From Lytechinus variegatus (taxonomy: Eukaryota > Echinodermata > Echinoidea > Temnopleuroida > Toxopneustidae), in contig NC_054750.1 of the NCBI RefSeq assembly GCF_018143015.1, positions 8,112,501-8,176,500 of the forward strand: a DNA stretch of 64,000 nucleotides. Reading direction: 5' to 3'. The position numbers were made by a program, and so were the translations under genes. Below, piece by piece: positions 11,875 to 23,918 of this stretch. Every line of letters begins with the position of its first letter. Position 1 is the first letter of the stretch. The notes under the pieces were generated by a model. It was not told the DNA's origin and did no database searches. It saw only the letters and a program-made list of their open reading frames with translations.

Positions 11875-13018
11875 CAGGCGCGGATCCAGGATTTCTTAGG
11901 GGGCCCTAATTTCAAGTCAAGTAATAATCGTGCCGAAATATTGACTCCCATTGCCGAATGGGTAATGTCTAGTTCAGTTACTTCTCACAGAAACCTCTCT
12001 TGCATTGTAGGCATTCTTCGTTCTTGTGGGTACTCCCATTTTTTTCTTTTCTACTTTTTGCTTCAGGGGTTGAAAAATCTTACGGGGATGACGCCCCTGT
12101 ATCGCCGCGTATGAAAACTGGTTGTGCAATAACTGAATTGCATATTCTGCATGAAAGAAAATTAATATTTTATTTTGGGTAAGATATTCTTGAAAATATA
12201 TAAATTTACATGCTTTTTATTATATAGTTGAGGTAGACTCAGTAGTCAGCACTCAGCATTTACTAATTGGGAGTGCACTGCCTACTTAGATCTGTAAGTG
12301 TTTGGATATATTATATAATTTTTGTTATTCGCTTGAAATCCATTCAAAACAGTGAGTTGTCTTGTCAATCCTAATCAACAAACATTGGCTCTTCCGCTCT
12401 TGCAACAATCATATAAAGTATCAAAAGGTTATGTATCTTATAATCTTGCTCAAATTTTATATACTCCAAATAGATTTTCAAAAGAAACAGAATGCGTGTA
12501 AACGGTGTATATAAAAAGAATATAAGATACTAAAGATAAATATACCGTAAAAATATACTTTATTGTCAGTGTCTTTATAAATATGAAAACAATGCTCTTA
12601 AGTTCGCATCATTTTGGACGATAAGTTCTTATCTCTCTCTTTCATACAATACTAGTGAAACATAAATTCCAAGGTCCCATGTATCTTGTATACATCAACT
12701 ATTTCAAGATGTAACAATAAATGTAAATGATAGCAATGCAGTTTAGGCCTGAGTAAATCCACGTAATAATTTCAGTGGAATTCGTTTAAAAAAATAAAAC
12801 GTGATTTCCCACTGTAGGTTGGAAACGAAAAGGTGTCGTATCATCAACTGTATATAGCTGTCTTTTACGCATTACTACATGAAAAAAATATAGGAACGAT
12901 ATAAACCATAGAGTTATTTCAGTTATTTGAGTATTTGACGATTCGTCAAAAAATAAAAAAACGCATCCGAAACTTTCACCATTACAATGAAAGTTTCATT
13001 TATTCTTTTACATATTGC
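11875..13018. other. Element interior, no gene
   Basis: Begins with another CAGGCGCGGATCCAGGATTT terminus. A possible matching right end, ATCGCCGCGTATG, lies at 12101-12113, but flanks do not match. The remaining ~900 bp is AT-rich with no supported feature. Confidence 0.4.
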
Positions 13019-13320
13019 ACACTAAGAAATAAAGGTTCAAAATTGAACCCCGAAAGGTTCATGCAAAATCAGTACCCTATTGGTTAAAAAGTTGAACCCC
13101 TGATTTGGGGTTCAAAAATTGAACCCTGCGGTTGGGGTTCATTTTTGCACCCTGCGGGTTCAAAACTGCACCCTAAATTTCAAATTGAACCCCTAGGGGT
13201 GCAATTTTGAACCCGCAGGGTGCAAAAATGAACCCCAACCGCAGGGTTCAATTTTTGAACCCATAGGGTGCTGATTTTGCATCAACCTTTCGGGGTTCAA
13301 TTCTGAACATTTCTTAGTGT
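13019..13320. mobile_element. Fold-back (hairpin) element, 302 bp
   Basis: The ends ACACTAAGAAAT and ATTTCTTAGTGT are perfect inverted copies. Nearly the whole element folds on itself: GGTTCAAAATTGAACCCC-type phrases pair across a centre near 13170. The motif GGGTTCAAAAATTGAACCC repeats several times. Non-coding. Confidence 0.88.
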
Positions 13321-13383
13321 GTGCAAGTAAACTTTAAAATTTCTGTAAATAATATCTATCAATATATCCATCAGTGTTGTAGT

Positions 13384-13500
13384 CAAGGCTCAAACCTCCA
13401 AGGCCAAGGCTTTAATACCCAAGACCAAGGCTTCAATCCCCAAGGCCAAGGCATGGAAACCCAAGGCCTAAAAACCTCAAGGCCAAGGCATTTCAAACTT
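13384..13500. repeat. ~20-nt minisatellite (CCAAGGCCAAGGCTTCAA)
   Basis: About five to six imperfect units of CCAAGGCCAAGGC with spacer TTTAATACC or TTCAATCCC. The open frame over it, rich in Gly-Gln, is a product of the repeat. Confidence 0.8.
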
Positions 13501-13559
13501 TCAATATATGGAACAATGAGCCAACAACAAGGCGGCAGTTCGAATATCAGTTCGGCGCC

Positions 13560-14795
13560 CCTACATGTAGGTTGATCATCAATTTGGCCACCCCCTCGTT
13601 CGAACATCAATTCGGCCCCCAGTTCGAACATCATTTTGGCATCCCTTCGAACTCAATTTGCCTTCCCTAGTTCGATTATCATTTCGCCCCCCTAGCTCGA
13701 GTATCAATTTTGCGCCCCCTAGTTTGAACATCAATTCGGCGCCCCCTAGTTTGAGTATCAATTTGGCGCCCCCTACCTTGAACATCGATTCGGCCCCCTC
13801 CCTATAGTTCGAGTATCAATTTGGCGCCCCCACTTCGAACATCATTTCGGCGCCCTCCTAGTTCGAATATCAGTTCGGCGCCCCTACATGTAGGTCGATC
13901 ATCAATTTGCCCCCCTCCCCCCCCGTTGGAACATCAATTCGGCCCCCAGTTCGAACATCATTTTGGCATTCCTTCGAACTCAATTTGCCTTCCCTAGTTC
14001 AAATATTATTTCGCCCCCCTAGCTCGAGTATCAATTTTGCGCCCCCTAGTTTGAACATCAATTCGGCGCCCCCTAGTTTGAGTATCAATTTGGCGCCCCT
14101 ACCTCGAACATCGATTCGGCCCCCTCCCTAGAGTTCGAGTATCAATTTGGCGCCCCCACTTCGAACATCATTTCGGCGCCCTCCTAGTTCGAATATCAAT
14201 TCGGTGCCCCTACATGTAGGTCCAACATCAATTTGGCGCCCCTAGTTGAATATTAATTTGGCGCCCCTACATGTAGGTCGATCATCAATTCGCCCCCCCC
14301 CCCCGTTCGAACATAAATTCGGCCCCCAGTTCGAACATCATTTCGGCGCCCTCCTAGTTCGAATATCAATTCAGCGCCCCTACATTTAGGTCCAACATCA
14401 ATTTGGCGCCCCTAGTTCGAATATCAATTCGGCACCCCTACATGTAGGTCGATCATCACTTCGGCCCCCCCCCTTTTTCGAACATCAATTAGGCCCCCAG
14501 TTCGAACATCATTTTGGCATCCCTTCGAACATCATTTCGGCACCCTCCTAGTTCGAATATCGATTCGGCGCCCCTACATGTAGGTCCAACATCAATTTGG
14601 CGCCCCTAGTTCGAATACCATTTCGCCCCCCCCCTAGCTGGAGTATCAATTTGCCGCCCCCTAGTTCCAACATCAATTTGGCGCCCCTACGTCGAACAAC
14701 AATTCGCCCCCCCCCGTTCAAACATCAATTCTGCCCCCAGTTCGAACAGCATTTTGACATTCCTTCGAACATCATTTCAGCGCCCTTTTGGTTCG
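13560..14795. repeat. ~30-nt minisatellite with higher-order repeat
   Basis: Units follow AGTTCGAACATCAATTTGGC plus GCCCCCT. Variants (ATTCGGC, ATTTGCC, CTACATGTAGGTCGATC) recur in the same order at 13580-13880, 13930-14220 and later, so blocks of about 300-340 nt were duplicated as wholes. It is Pro-rich when translated but shows no gene signals. Confidence 0.9.
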
Positions 14796-14799
14796 AACA

Positions 14800-15785
14800 T
14801 CATTTTCTTTCCTCCTCTTCCTCTTTTTTTTCTTCTCGTCCTTCCCCTCTTCCTCTCCCCTTTTCTTCTTTTCTTTCCCCTTTCTCTCTTTCTTTTTTTT
14901 TCTTCTTCTCTTGTTTCTTCCCTCTTCCTCTTTCTTTTCACCCTCTTCCTCTTTTCCCCCCTCCCTCCCTTTTCTTCTTTTCCTTCCCCTCTTCCTCTTT
15001 TTTCTTTCTTTCCCCTCTTATTTTCTTCCTTTTTTCTTCTATTCCCCCTCTTCTTTTTCTTCTTTTCTTTCCCCTCTCTTTTTTTTCTCTCCTCCCTCTT
15101 CCTCTCTCTTTTTTTCTCCTTTTCTTTCCCTCTTCCTCTTTTTTTCCCCCTCTCCCCCTCCCATTTCTTGTTTTCCTTTCCCCTTTTCTTCCCCCTTCTC
15201 TCCTTTTTCCTCTTCTTTCTTCCCTCTTCCTCTTTTTCCTTTTTTCTCCTTTTCCTCTCTCTTCCCCCCTCTTCCTCTTTTTTCTTCTCCCTCCCCCTCC
15301 CTTTTTCTTCTCTTCCTTCCCCCTCTTCTTTTTTTTCTTTTTCTTTCCCCTCTTCTTCTCTTTTTTCTTTCCCCTCTCTTTTTTCTTCTCTTCTTTCCTC
15401 CCTCTCCCTCCCCCTTTCTTTTCTTCTCTTCCTCCTTTTCTTTCCTCTTTTTCCTCTCTCTCTTTTTCTTCTCTTCCTTTCCCCTCTCTCTTTTTTTTTC
15501 TCCTTTTCCTTTCCCTCTCTTTTTCCTTCTCTTTCTTTCCCTTTTCCTCTTTTTTTTCCTTCCCTTCCTTTCCCTCTTCTTCTTTTCTTTTCCCCTTTCC
15601 TCTCTATTTTTTCCCTCTTCTTCCTTCCCCTCTTCCTCTCTCCTTTCCCCTCTTCTTTTCCCCCTCTCCTCTCTCTCTTTTCCTTCCCCCTTTTTCTCTC
15701 TTTTTTCTTCCCTTCTTCCTTTCTTCTTTTTTTTTCTTTCCCCTCTTCCCCTTTTTTCTCTTTCTTTCCCTCTCTCTTTTTTTTT
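14800..15785. repeat. ~985-nt near-pure polypyrimidine tract
   Basis: The plus strand is almost only C and T, built of TTTCTTCC, CCCCTCTTCCTC and similar pieces with a vague 30-50 nt rhythm. Overlapping frames of about 360-400 codons rich in Ser, Phe, Leu and Pro (or Lys, Glu, Gly, Arg on the other strand) are artefacts of the missing stop codons. Long homopurine-homopyrimidine DNA can form triplex (H-DNA); that is a known property, not seen here. Confidence 0.95.
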
Positions 15786-15838
15786 AGCCGAAGGGGGGGG
15801 GCCAAGGCCCCCTCGGCCCCCCCATGGATCCGCGCCTG

Positions 15839-16330
15839 ACCTCTACTACTACTACTACTACTTATTATTATTATTATTACTACTACTATTATTATTCTAC
15901 ATCTAACCACACAATTAATTTCCAAACATTTACAAACACTTAATTTCGGTGATTCTGAACATTTTTTTCCATTTGAATGGCCACAATTTTTTTTTAAAAT
16001 TACAACAGCGGAAACAAATTCAACATAATTGTCTGATTTCTTGGTTATGTTTGCACTTTAGATTGATTTTTTGTGTTTCCCATTATCCTTGAAAACTGTC
16101 TGTAAATGTTTGCTTTGGTAATGACAAGAAATATGTTTAGTGATAAGAATGTCAATAATGTATCAATTGAAAATTATTCTCTTTTACATTGATTGAACTT
16201 TACAGGATCAAGAAGAGGCAAACAAGTTTGAGGAGACCTAGTTTTTTTTTTTTTTTTTTTTTTTTTTTGGGGGGGGGGGTTCAGTGCTCTATTCCGAAAA
16301 TTCCCAAGCCAGCTCGAGAAGGCAATTGCA
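15839..16330. other. ACT microsatellite (right part) and gene-free flank
   Basis: 15843-15898 continues the ACT/ATT microsatellite. 16239-16280 is a T-run followed by a G-run. No gene is supported. Confidence 0.6.
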
Positions 16331-17640
16331 ATGATAATTAAGACCACATGAGAAAGCGACTCCCAAGTATGAGACCGATTTTTCAAGAAAGAAATTTCCT
16401 TGTATGAGACTGGCTTCATGAGATAGCAACTCTCCAGTGTGAGACTCACTCGCTGAGAAAGTCTCTCTACTACGAGACTGACTCCCTGAGAAAGCGTCTC
16501 TTTAGTATGAGACTAACTCCCATGAGAAAGCAACTTTTTAGTATGAGACCAACTTCATGAGAAAGCAACTCTCTAGTGTGAGACTCACTCCCTGAAAAAG
16601 CGACTCTTTAGTATGAGACTGACTTCTTGAGAAAGTCACTCTTTAGTATGAGACTGACTTCTTGAGAAAGCAACTCTTTAGTATGAGACTGACTTCTTGA
16701 GAAAGCCACTCTTTAGTATGAGACTGACTTCTTGAGAAAGTCACTCTTTAGTATGAGACTGACTTCTTGAGAAAGCAACTCTCTAGTATGAGACTGACTT
16801 CTTGAGAAAGCATCTCCCTAGTATGAAACTGACAGACTGACTTCTTAAGAAAGTGACTTGTAGTACGAGACTGACCTCTTGAGAAAGCCACACTGTAGTA
16901 TGAGACTGACTCCATAAGAAAGCAACTTTCCAGTATGAGACTAACTCACATGAGAAAGCGACTCTTTAGTATGAGACCGACTTCTAGAGAAAGCAACTCT
17001 CTAGTATGAGACTGGCTTCATGAGAAAGCAACTTTCCAGTATGAGACTAACTCACCAGAGAAAGCGACTCTTCAGTATGAGACTGACTCCCTGAGAAACG
17101 ACTTTTCAGTATGAGACTGAATTCTTGATAAAGCGACCCCAAAATATGAGACCGGCTTCTTGAGAAAGAAACTCCCTAGTATGAGACTGACTTCTCGAGA
17201 AAGTCACTCTTTAGTATGAGACTGACTTCTTGAGAAAGTCACTCTTTAGTATGAGGCTGACTTCTTGAGAAAGCGAAGTATGAGGCTGACTCCCAGAGAA
17301 AGAATCTCCCTAGTATGAAACTGACTCCATAAGAAAGCAACTTTCCAGGATGAGACTAACTCACCTAAGAAAGCGACTCTTTAGTATGAGACCGACTTCT
17401 TGAGAAAGCAACTCTTTAGTATGAGGCTGACTTCTTGAGAAAGCGACTCTTTAGTATGAGGCTGACTTCTTGAGAAAGCGACTCTTTAGTGTGAGACTGA
17501 CTCCTGAGAAAGCATCTCTCTAGTTTGGGACTGACTACCTTAGTAAGCGACTTCCTAGTATGAAACTGATTTCATGGTAAAGCGACTCCAGCTGGTATGA
17601 GATTGATTGCTGGAGATGCGACTCCCTAGCATCCGTAAGT
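16330..17640. repeat. ~35-nt minisatellite
   Basis: About 36 units of GAGAAAGCGACTCTTTAGTA plus TGAGACTGACTTCTT. The central units (16600-16800, 17180-17480) are nearly identical, while the ends are diverged. No reading frame is kept. Confidence 0.93.
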
Positions 17641-18180
17641 TAAAGCTTTCAAGAGGGGACGCGTGATGGGAAAATCATATCGAAAGGGATCAAGTACACC
17701 AAACGGGACAAACACTGGATACATGGGATATAGGGTCTTGAAGCGTTGATTTTAAAATTTAAGGTCTGTAGACTTAAGTATAATAAGACCAAGAACTGCC
17801 CTGTCATGAAAGAATAATCCTTGGACCGCGTCAAGGTTCTTGTACTGAGTGGGCTGTGGTTATTCTTTGCCCATCGTCATTCCTGATCAACAGAAAAAAA
17901 TACAAAGGACACTAACTTTCCTCACCTCGCTACAAGCTAGAAATAACATGCTTTTGTTTGAAACAGAATAGAGATTGTTCAAACTGACAATGCTTTGTTC
18001 ATTTATAATAATACCAACATAGTTTACAGAGTGCGTCACATGGGCCATGCAGTGTTCTTAACCGTGCAAGGAGTGGTGGTGGGGGGGATCAAAGTCACAA
18101 TAAAGTCCCATTAACACTAAGTGAATTGTACATTGATGGAACCCCATTATTGCTTTTCTTGCAGATTGAATTTTTTTGGA
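17641..18180. other. Gene-free stretch
   Basis: No gene, repeat array or element end is recognised. A short G-run is at 18080-18087. Confidence 0.4.
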
Positions 18181-18920
18181 TTAAATGGGTACGCTGGGCT
18201 GAAAATAATTATAGCTCAATAGAATAAGGTTGAACGCACAAAATGCTGAAAATCTCATCAAAATCTGGTAACACATAATGAAGTTATTGAAATTTAAAGT
18301 TAAGCAATATGTTGTGAAAACAATTATAGGCGCGGCGTGTCTCCATAATTCGCCCTGTGTTATCACATGGAATCATAATTATTTCATATATGTGTGACAT
18401 GTCTCCCTTAAAAAAATCAGTTGCAGCTATGAAAATCTGAAGTAATATTAAATCACCTGTCAATCTAATCTAATATTTTTACTTCATGGAGGACAAAATT
18501 TGTATTTAACATAATTTCATATAAGAAAAATACAAAAGAACAAGGGGATATGATGTCATCAATTTGCCCACTGAATATTCATTAAGACATGCATATACAT
18601 TGTAACTGTTTCACTTGAATATTAGTATGGCAGATGTTTAAAATGCAGTAACTTTGTTATTCTCTGTCCAAATTTAGTCAAATTTTTAGTGCATTGTTTG
18701 TCAGATTTGTCTACATCTGTTCAAACCATATCATTTTCAACACCGGGGGCCCGTTTCATAAAGGACTTGCAACTGTTGTAACTTTTCAATATGGCAACTA
18801 CCATGGTAACAAGGCTCAGCAGCCAATCAAAATCAAGGTTACCATGGTAGTTGCCATAATGGCGAAGTTACAACAGTTGTAAGTCCTTTATGAAACAGGC
18901 GCCTGGAGTACCCCCTTTTA
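18181..18920. mobile_element. ~585-bp MITE family copy with nested fold-back
   Basis: Left end TTAAATGGGTACGCTGGGCTG (first 20 bases counted) and right end GGAGTACCCCCTTTTA are inverted relatives. Inside are GAAAATCTCATCAAAATC and AAGTTATTGAAATTTAAAG, shared with the copies at 31103-31705 and 47804-48386. Taking out the fold-back at 18745-18903 leaves about 580 bp, the same length as the other copies. Flanks fit a TA duplication. Confidence 0.75.
18745..18903. mobile_element. Fold-back MITE (TTTCATAAAGG family)
   Basis: The arms CCCGTTTCATAAAGGACTTG and CAACTGTTGTAACTT pair with AAGTTACAACAGTTGTAAGT and CCTTTATGAAACAGG at the other end. The centre is GCCAATCAAAATCAAG. Relatives with the same terminus lie at 21570-21737, 34221-34402, 36804-36962 and 52150-52311. 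Confidence 0.9.
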
Positions 18921-19383
18921 TGTATGAAAAACTTACTCATTGTGCCATTTCAAAAAAGTTACCCTTAAACTTTTCTACTCATATCTGTTGAAGATCATGA
19001 ATATGGACAATGATTACATTAATTTGACAGTAATGTGTTTATTTTTATACAATACATGTATACCAAACAGCTTTGGATTTTTAACACAAACACGAGAGCA
19101 GGACAACAATTGCAATATTCAAGAAAAATTTGATGAAAATAATATTTTCATATCAACTCTTGACACTTTTTGTTTATTCATTTTTTTTTGGTGGGGGGGG
19201 GGCATCACCCCTTAACTTTCACCTTATGTTAGTTCTTATCATCCTTTGGAATTCGTAAAAAATAGTTATCCAAATGGGCACTGCAACATAAAGCATATCA
19301 AATGATGGTGGGGCTGTTTTCTGTGATTGATTACCTCCACAATAGATGCCATCAATCGTAGAATCAGCTGCACCATCAGTCGC
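18921..19383. other. Gene-free stretch
   Basis: No gene is supported; a T-run and G-run occur at 19179-19201. Confidence 0.4.
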
Positions 19384-19551
19384 TAATACCTCAGTCACAT
19401 TTGCTATACGGCGGCCGTACAGCCAGTCGAAAACAGCCATTTAATTAATTATTATTCATATCACCTATATGTAGCTACGGTAGAAAAACGTTAAAACGGC
19501 TGTTTTCGACTCGCCATACGTCCGCCGTAGAGCAAATGTGACAGAGGTATA
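19384..19551. mobile_element. Fold-back element
   Basis: The left arm ATACCTCAGTCACATTTGCT and the inverted right arm ATACCTCTGTCACATTTGCT match, continuing through CGGCGGCCGTA and AGTCGAAAACAGCC, about 55 bp per arm. The 73-codon frame at 19219-19440 uses the left arm and is not a gene. Confidence 0.85.
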
Positions 19552-20344
19552 AGCTTTATGTTACCTGCCCAGGTATCATGAGTTAAGTATCTTTCATATT
19601 GCAGTTTGTGGTATATGATAAACCAAATTAGTCAACAAGAACGTGTAGCATACTCAATGAACTACAAAAATAAATCAATGAGAAATGCATTTGTATTGTT
19701 AAGTGCAGCTACTATATACGGATATATATTTTTGACCAGAAAGTACATAAAATGAAGCATGCTACATCATTTCAGTTAAAACTTCATTGACAAACGTGGC
19801 TTGGACAAGATTCTTTGCATTCTTTATGCAGCATTGTAAAAGATACATTACATATTTTGAAGGAAAAATGCACAATAACATCACCAATTTTGCCCCAAAA
19901 TTCACAAATATGATTTCATGCATCTCACCTAAGTTCTGTATGCTGAATTATCACCCGTATCAGACATCTGAGCTGGTCATTTACAAAACCGTATTGCCCT
20001 ACATTTTCCGAAAATCGGGAAGGGTAGGTATATTGTTTGTATTTTCCTCGGTCTCAATGCGCGTATTTACTTTGCATTTAGAGACGACACAAAATATACC
20101 TTTGTATTTTCCCTGGTCTCACATCCGGGCATTTTAGGATGCGTATAAAGAGATACACTTCATAAGGATCCGCGCACCAACAATATACGTCATAATAAAG
20201 ACAACGCTGGATCCCAGCGTTTGCAAGTACGTCATAATGGTAAAGTGCAGAGCCTAGACCGATATTAACATGACACAATAGAACTCTATTTTTAAAAGAA
20301 ATATCCCCATTATCATGATTTTTGCTCTAGATATCTGATTTGGA
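19552..20344. other. Gene-free stretch
   Basis: The frame at 19787-20137 has no signal, domain or splice logic. The phrase TTGTATTTTCC-TCGGTCTCA occurs twice (20037 and 20102), a minor duplication. Nothing else is seen. Confidence 0.4.
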
Positions 20345-20502
20345 TGATAATAAAAATATTGACTTGCTCTTCTTTCGGGGAACATAAAATATATTGCCCT
20401 TAAATGACCCATATTGCCCTCGTCTAAAGACTCGGGCCAATATGATTCATTTGCTGGCAATATATTTGATGTTCCCCTCAAGGCTAGTCAATATTATATA
20501 AT
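20345..20502. mobile_element. Fold-back element
   Basis: The arms AATATTGACTTGC, GGGGAACATAAAATATATTG pair with CAATATATTTGATGTTCCCC, CTAGTCAATATT. It is short and non-coding. Confidence 0.75.
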
Positions 20503-21569
20503 TACGCAACAGTCTAGTAACACAAAGGCACCAAAGATTTCAAGTTGATTTACAAAATAAATGGATACATTGCTCAGAATTCCACTATAGCCCACTATCA
20601 TAAGCAAAATAGCCATTTTAGCAGAAAAAAATATTTCAGAATGAGAATTCACAAGTTTTCATTTCTTCTCATTTCCATGATTAAAGCAAAGTGTACATGA
20701 ATATTTTCATTCTAAACTACATTGCAAAAGCTTGGATGAACACAAATCTTGCATCATATATCATCTCTTTGCAGCTCACATATATATATCTAAATAACTA
20801 GGTGTAGAAGAATAGCACTGATATTTCTTTAATATATTTATATTTATGAAGACAGGTTTTCCACTTCTTAGTACCGGTATTCAAATAAGAATAAGTCAGT
20901 TGGGTCAACTCGCAATAACCGACTCAAACTCATATTCTGGAATACTGGTATGGGATTGCTAATCCTGTTCATGAAGATGTAAGAACATATATTTCACGAG
21001 TTCCTATTTTGCCTTCATATTTTTTGAAGAAGTACATGGCAACATGTTTTTCAAAAAGGCTGATGGCACTCCAATAATACAGTGTGTCATCAGCTCTACT
21101 GTGACTCAAGTGTTTGAAGGTTTTTAGGAGTTTTAGGAGCAATGTTGTTTAGTAGATCCGACTCTAATCTTAGGAACAGAGGCCAAAGATATATAATATA
21201 TATATAGATAGATAGGTAGACAGATAGGTAGATAGATAGATATATGTATACCCATCCCAGTTGAAGTGAATGGGTACCCGACAGGATTAATTCCTCGAAT
21301 GCACCAAGTAAGTTGCCTTATACAGCAGCTGGATCTAAAGCCATGACAATATATAGTGAGCCATTGAATAGGCAACTAAATAATAGGTTCTTAATGAATG
21401 CTATGTATTATCCTTTTTTGTCCCTCTGGTGCCTATTATTACCTGGGTAGAGAGTGGCAAATGTAGATCAATGTCTTGCCATTGGACAACTGTGTTGGGG
21501 GAAATGTTTGAAGAGTTTGCCCAAATGGCATCTTCATCAAAGTCTAGATGACAACATTGACAAGACTAC
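20503..21569. other. Gene-free stretch with SINE remnants
   Basis: A TA/GATA microsatellite lies at about 21187-21245. 21250-21370 (ATGGGTACCCGACAGGATTA and following) and 21430-21520 (ACCTGGGTAGAGAGTGGCAA) are decayed tails of the tRNA-derived SINE seen complete elsewhere. No gene is supported. Confidence 0.5.
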
Positions 21570-21737
21570 AGGAGAGCGTTTCAGCAACGTTTTTGTCCGA
21601 CAAATTGTCAGATCTGACAACTTTTCTGGATTTTGGTTGGCTGAGAAGCACTGTTACTATGGTAACTGTCGGATAAAATGGGACTTGTCGGATAAAACTT
21701 GTCGGATCTGACAAGTCCTTTCATGAAATGCTCCCAA
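21570..21737. mobile_element. Fold-back MITE (GTCAGATCTGAC family)
   Basis: The left part holds TTGTCAGATCTGACAACTTT and the right part ACTTGTCGGATCTGACAAGT then CCTTTCATGAAATGCTCCC. The centre carries TTTTGGTTGGCTGAGAAG. It belongs to the same broad family as 18745-18903. Confidence 0.7.
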
Positions 21738-21899
21738 GGTTTGAAAATGGCAAGCCTATTATAACCTGAATGGAGATTGGCAGATGTAGATTGATAATGG
21801 GGAAAAAGTTTTCCTTGAGGGACAACAACTTTTTTTCCCAGATTATAGGAATTAAAATTGAAAGAAGAAAAAATCTTCAACTGAACAATGAGTCCCAAG

Positions 21900-22135
21900 C
21901 ACAGGGAATAATAATAGTAATGTTTTATTTACCCAGGGTAGCCACTTCAGCAAGCCCTGCATGACTTAATGTGTTACTATAACCCTTCTCCGATCTAAAT
22001 GTTGAGCGCCTAGCAAGAAGGCAGAAGGTCCAATTTTTATACATATTTGGTATGACTTGGCCGGGGATCGAACCCACGACCTACCGTTCATGAGGCGGAC
22101 GCTCTACCACTGAGCCACCATGCCTGGTATTTCAA
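21900..22135 (-). mobile_element. tRNA-derived SINE
   Basis: Read on the minus strand, the head contains an A box (TGGCTCAGTGG) and a B box (GGTTCGATCCC) within a tRNA-like 70 bp that starts near GGCATGGTGGC. The body runs to GGGTAAATAAAACATTACTA and ends in a TAT/TTA tail. It is not a functional tRNA: the stems do not all pair and there is no clean 3' end. Confidence 0.85.
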
Positions 22136-22829
22136 GGATTAATCAGATGATCTACAAGTGAGATCCCAGGATATTTTTGTAATGTCAAATGAAGTCTGTA
22201 ACTACTTTGTAATAGAAACACTTCTGAAGTTGGGTTTAATTTAAACTCTGGTTTTAAGTTGTGGTTTAACTATGGAAAGCCAGTTGTTACATAAATCAAT
22301 AACAGTAGAGGTTAAATGTATCAGCTCCTTTGACTCCCAAAACATTATTAACTGCCTCGGAAAGATAAGTATGACAATTGTCTTCACCATTAACTAATTA
22401 GTAAGAGCACAGTTAACACAAGAAGCATTCAATGTAAAAAAATTTTTGAAACGTTTGGCTTCCCATAATTTAAGCACAGAGTTAGACCATGCAAGTTGAA
22501 CCCGACTTCAGAATACGGGCTACTGTGACAAATGAATGGTGCTCAGTACACTTTTGTCGACCAATCTCTCAGAAATTATGTGAAGGAGTGACATACACAA
22601 TAAGGGCACAACTTGCACGAAAGAATTATGAAACACACAAGTTTTGAATTAGATGAGAGCGACCTGGTACCTTGTAAGGGCTTGTGGAAAGAAAATCTGA
22701 GTTGTATGGCCCTACTGGCTATCTCTAATTGCAATATAGTTTAAATAATGTCTGCAACAGAAAATGCACTTCAGCATCATGTGTACAGGTCACCAACAAA
22801 ATTCAGTTACATATATTTAGAAATACTTA
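22136..22829. other. Gene-free stretch
   Basis: No gene or repeat is recognised. Confidence 0.4.
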
Positions 22830-23287
22830 TTAAAGGTCAAGTACATCCCGACATGCTGATTTTGAATAAACAGCGATGAACCAAATATAGACCTGAAAAT
22901 TTCATCAAATTGACAATACTGACTTATTCATAGGGAGACTATACATAAGCTATTTTTTTAATAGTTTATCCTTTATATTCTTATCATCATATATCTGTCT
23001 CGTATGTGTTATTACCATTGTCTCATTTCTATTGAATTATTGTAATGTACTATTTAATTATTAATGTACCATTCTTTCTTGTTGAATATTATACTGTATT
23101 ATATACATGAAAATAATCCAAACTAAAACTGAAATTGAAAATAAGATAGGAAAATTACAGCATTTCAAAGTTTACTTAATTTCACCAAACAATTATCTTC
23201 AAACATGGTTAATATGCATAAGAGATTGGATGTCACACGCTCAATATTCATTCTGTTACCTGTTGGAAAGATGAACCTGACCTTTAA
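22830..23287. mobile_element. MITE with TTAAAGGTCA ends
   Basis: The left end TTAAAGGTCAAGTACATCC and the inverted right end TTAAAGGTCAGGTTCATC match. The interior shares GAAAATTTCATCAAATTGAC with the ~585-bp family. A retrotransposon-tail-like stretch (22980-23140, ending AAACTGAAATTGAAAATAAG) may be a secondary insertion. Confidence 0.7.
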
Positions 23288-23393
23288 TTTCATTAATTGA
23301 CTTTGATATCAGAATAAAGAATAATTGCTAACTATTTCTTTGGTGATAGATATCTAGGTAAAATTGCAGATTTGGAAGCCTAAACATGCCTGG

Positions 23394-23399
23394 TTTATT
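23394..23399 (-). promoter_or_regulatory. Possible CLCC1 polyadenylation signal
   Basis: AATAAA on the minus strand, about 520 bases after the CLCC1 stop codon. It is the first full hexamer seen on that strand at a sensible distance. Unproven; the 3' UTR limit is not known. Confidence 0.3.
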
Positions 23400-23918
23400 A
23401 CCAAGAAGACAATTATACAACAAACATGTAGATATTGAAATCAAAGAATGCATCCAATCATCACTGCCATCTTACATGAAATTTGCGACAATTTTGAACA
23501 TTCAGGTATGCACAGGTACCACTCCAGCATTGTACTACTGACCCCTCCCCGCTCCCCATGAAAAGAATATGACTGATATTTTAAATGAAATGAATAATTA
23601 TTTAGAGGATGATTCAGTATCTTGTGTTTATCACCCCTGCTTTAATAAAATGTTGGAGACTGGCTGATTAAGCAATTATATAGGTTTTCCATTGACACAA
23701 GTCTTGAAAATATGGGGGATCAGTTTCTGCCAGGTATAAAGACCATTTGTTTCATAATTAACATGTTAAAAGCAAACATAAAATTTTTCACAGAAACCAA
23801 TGACAATTTCCTCAATATCTCAAAAACACAAAAATGTCAGTTATGCCCTTTTGCCAGTGGAGGGAGGGGGGGATCATTGTGGCAATGCTCCTGGGATTGG
23901 AATTACAGAGATGTCGCA

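Larger units (their letters stand above)
9740..15838. mobile_element. 6.1-kb composite non-autonomous hAT-like element
   Basis: The left end is CAGGGGCGGATCCAGG. The right end, read inverted, is CAGGCGCGGATCCATG, so 14 of 16 bases match. ACCTCTAC occurs exactly on both sides (9732-9739 and 15839-15846). The flanks join into one ACT microsatellite. Inside are a nested element (about 9890-11685), a GCGAGC-module array, a further CAGGCGCGGATCC terminus at 11875, a 300-bp hairpin element, two minisatellites and ~1 kb of polypyrimidine. No transposase-like frame is present. Ends and target duplication are seen; the hAT label rests on the 8-bp length and terminal style. Confidence 0.8.

Noticed and set aside
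11875..15838. A separate element from the terminus at 11875 to 15838
   Set aside because: The ends match well, but the flanks GCGGGAGC and ACCTCTAC differ, while 9732-9739 matches the right flank exactly.
14597..15925. Overlapping long open frames (about 360-400 codons) on both strands
   Set aside because: They lie over the polypyrimidine tract, translate to Ser/Phe/Leu/Pro or Lys/Glu/Arg strings, and exist in all frames because stop codons cannot occur.
19787..20137. 116-codon plus-strand frame
   Set aside because: It has no domain, signal peptide or splice context, and sits between fold-back elements.
22060..22132. Functional tRNA gene
   Set aside because: It has A and B boxes, but the stems are imperfect and a SINE body follows directly.
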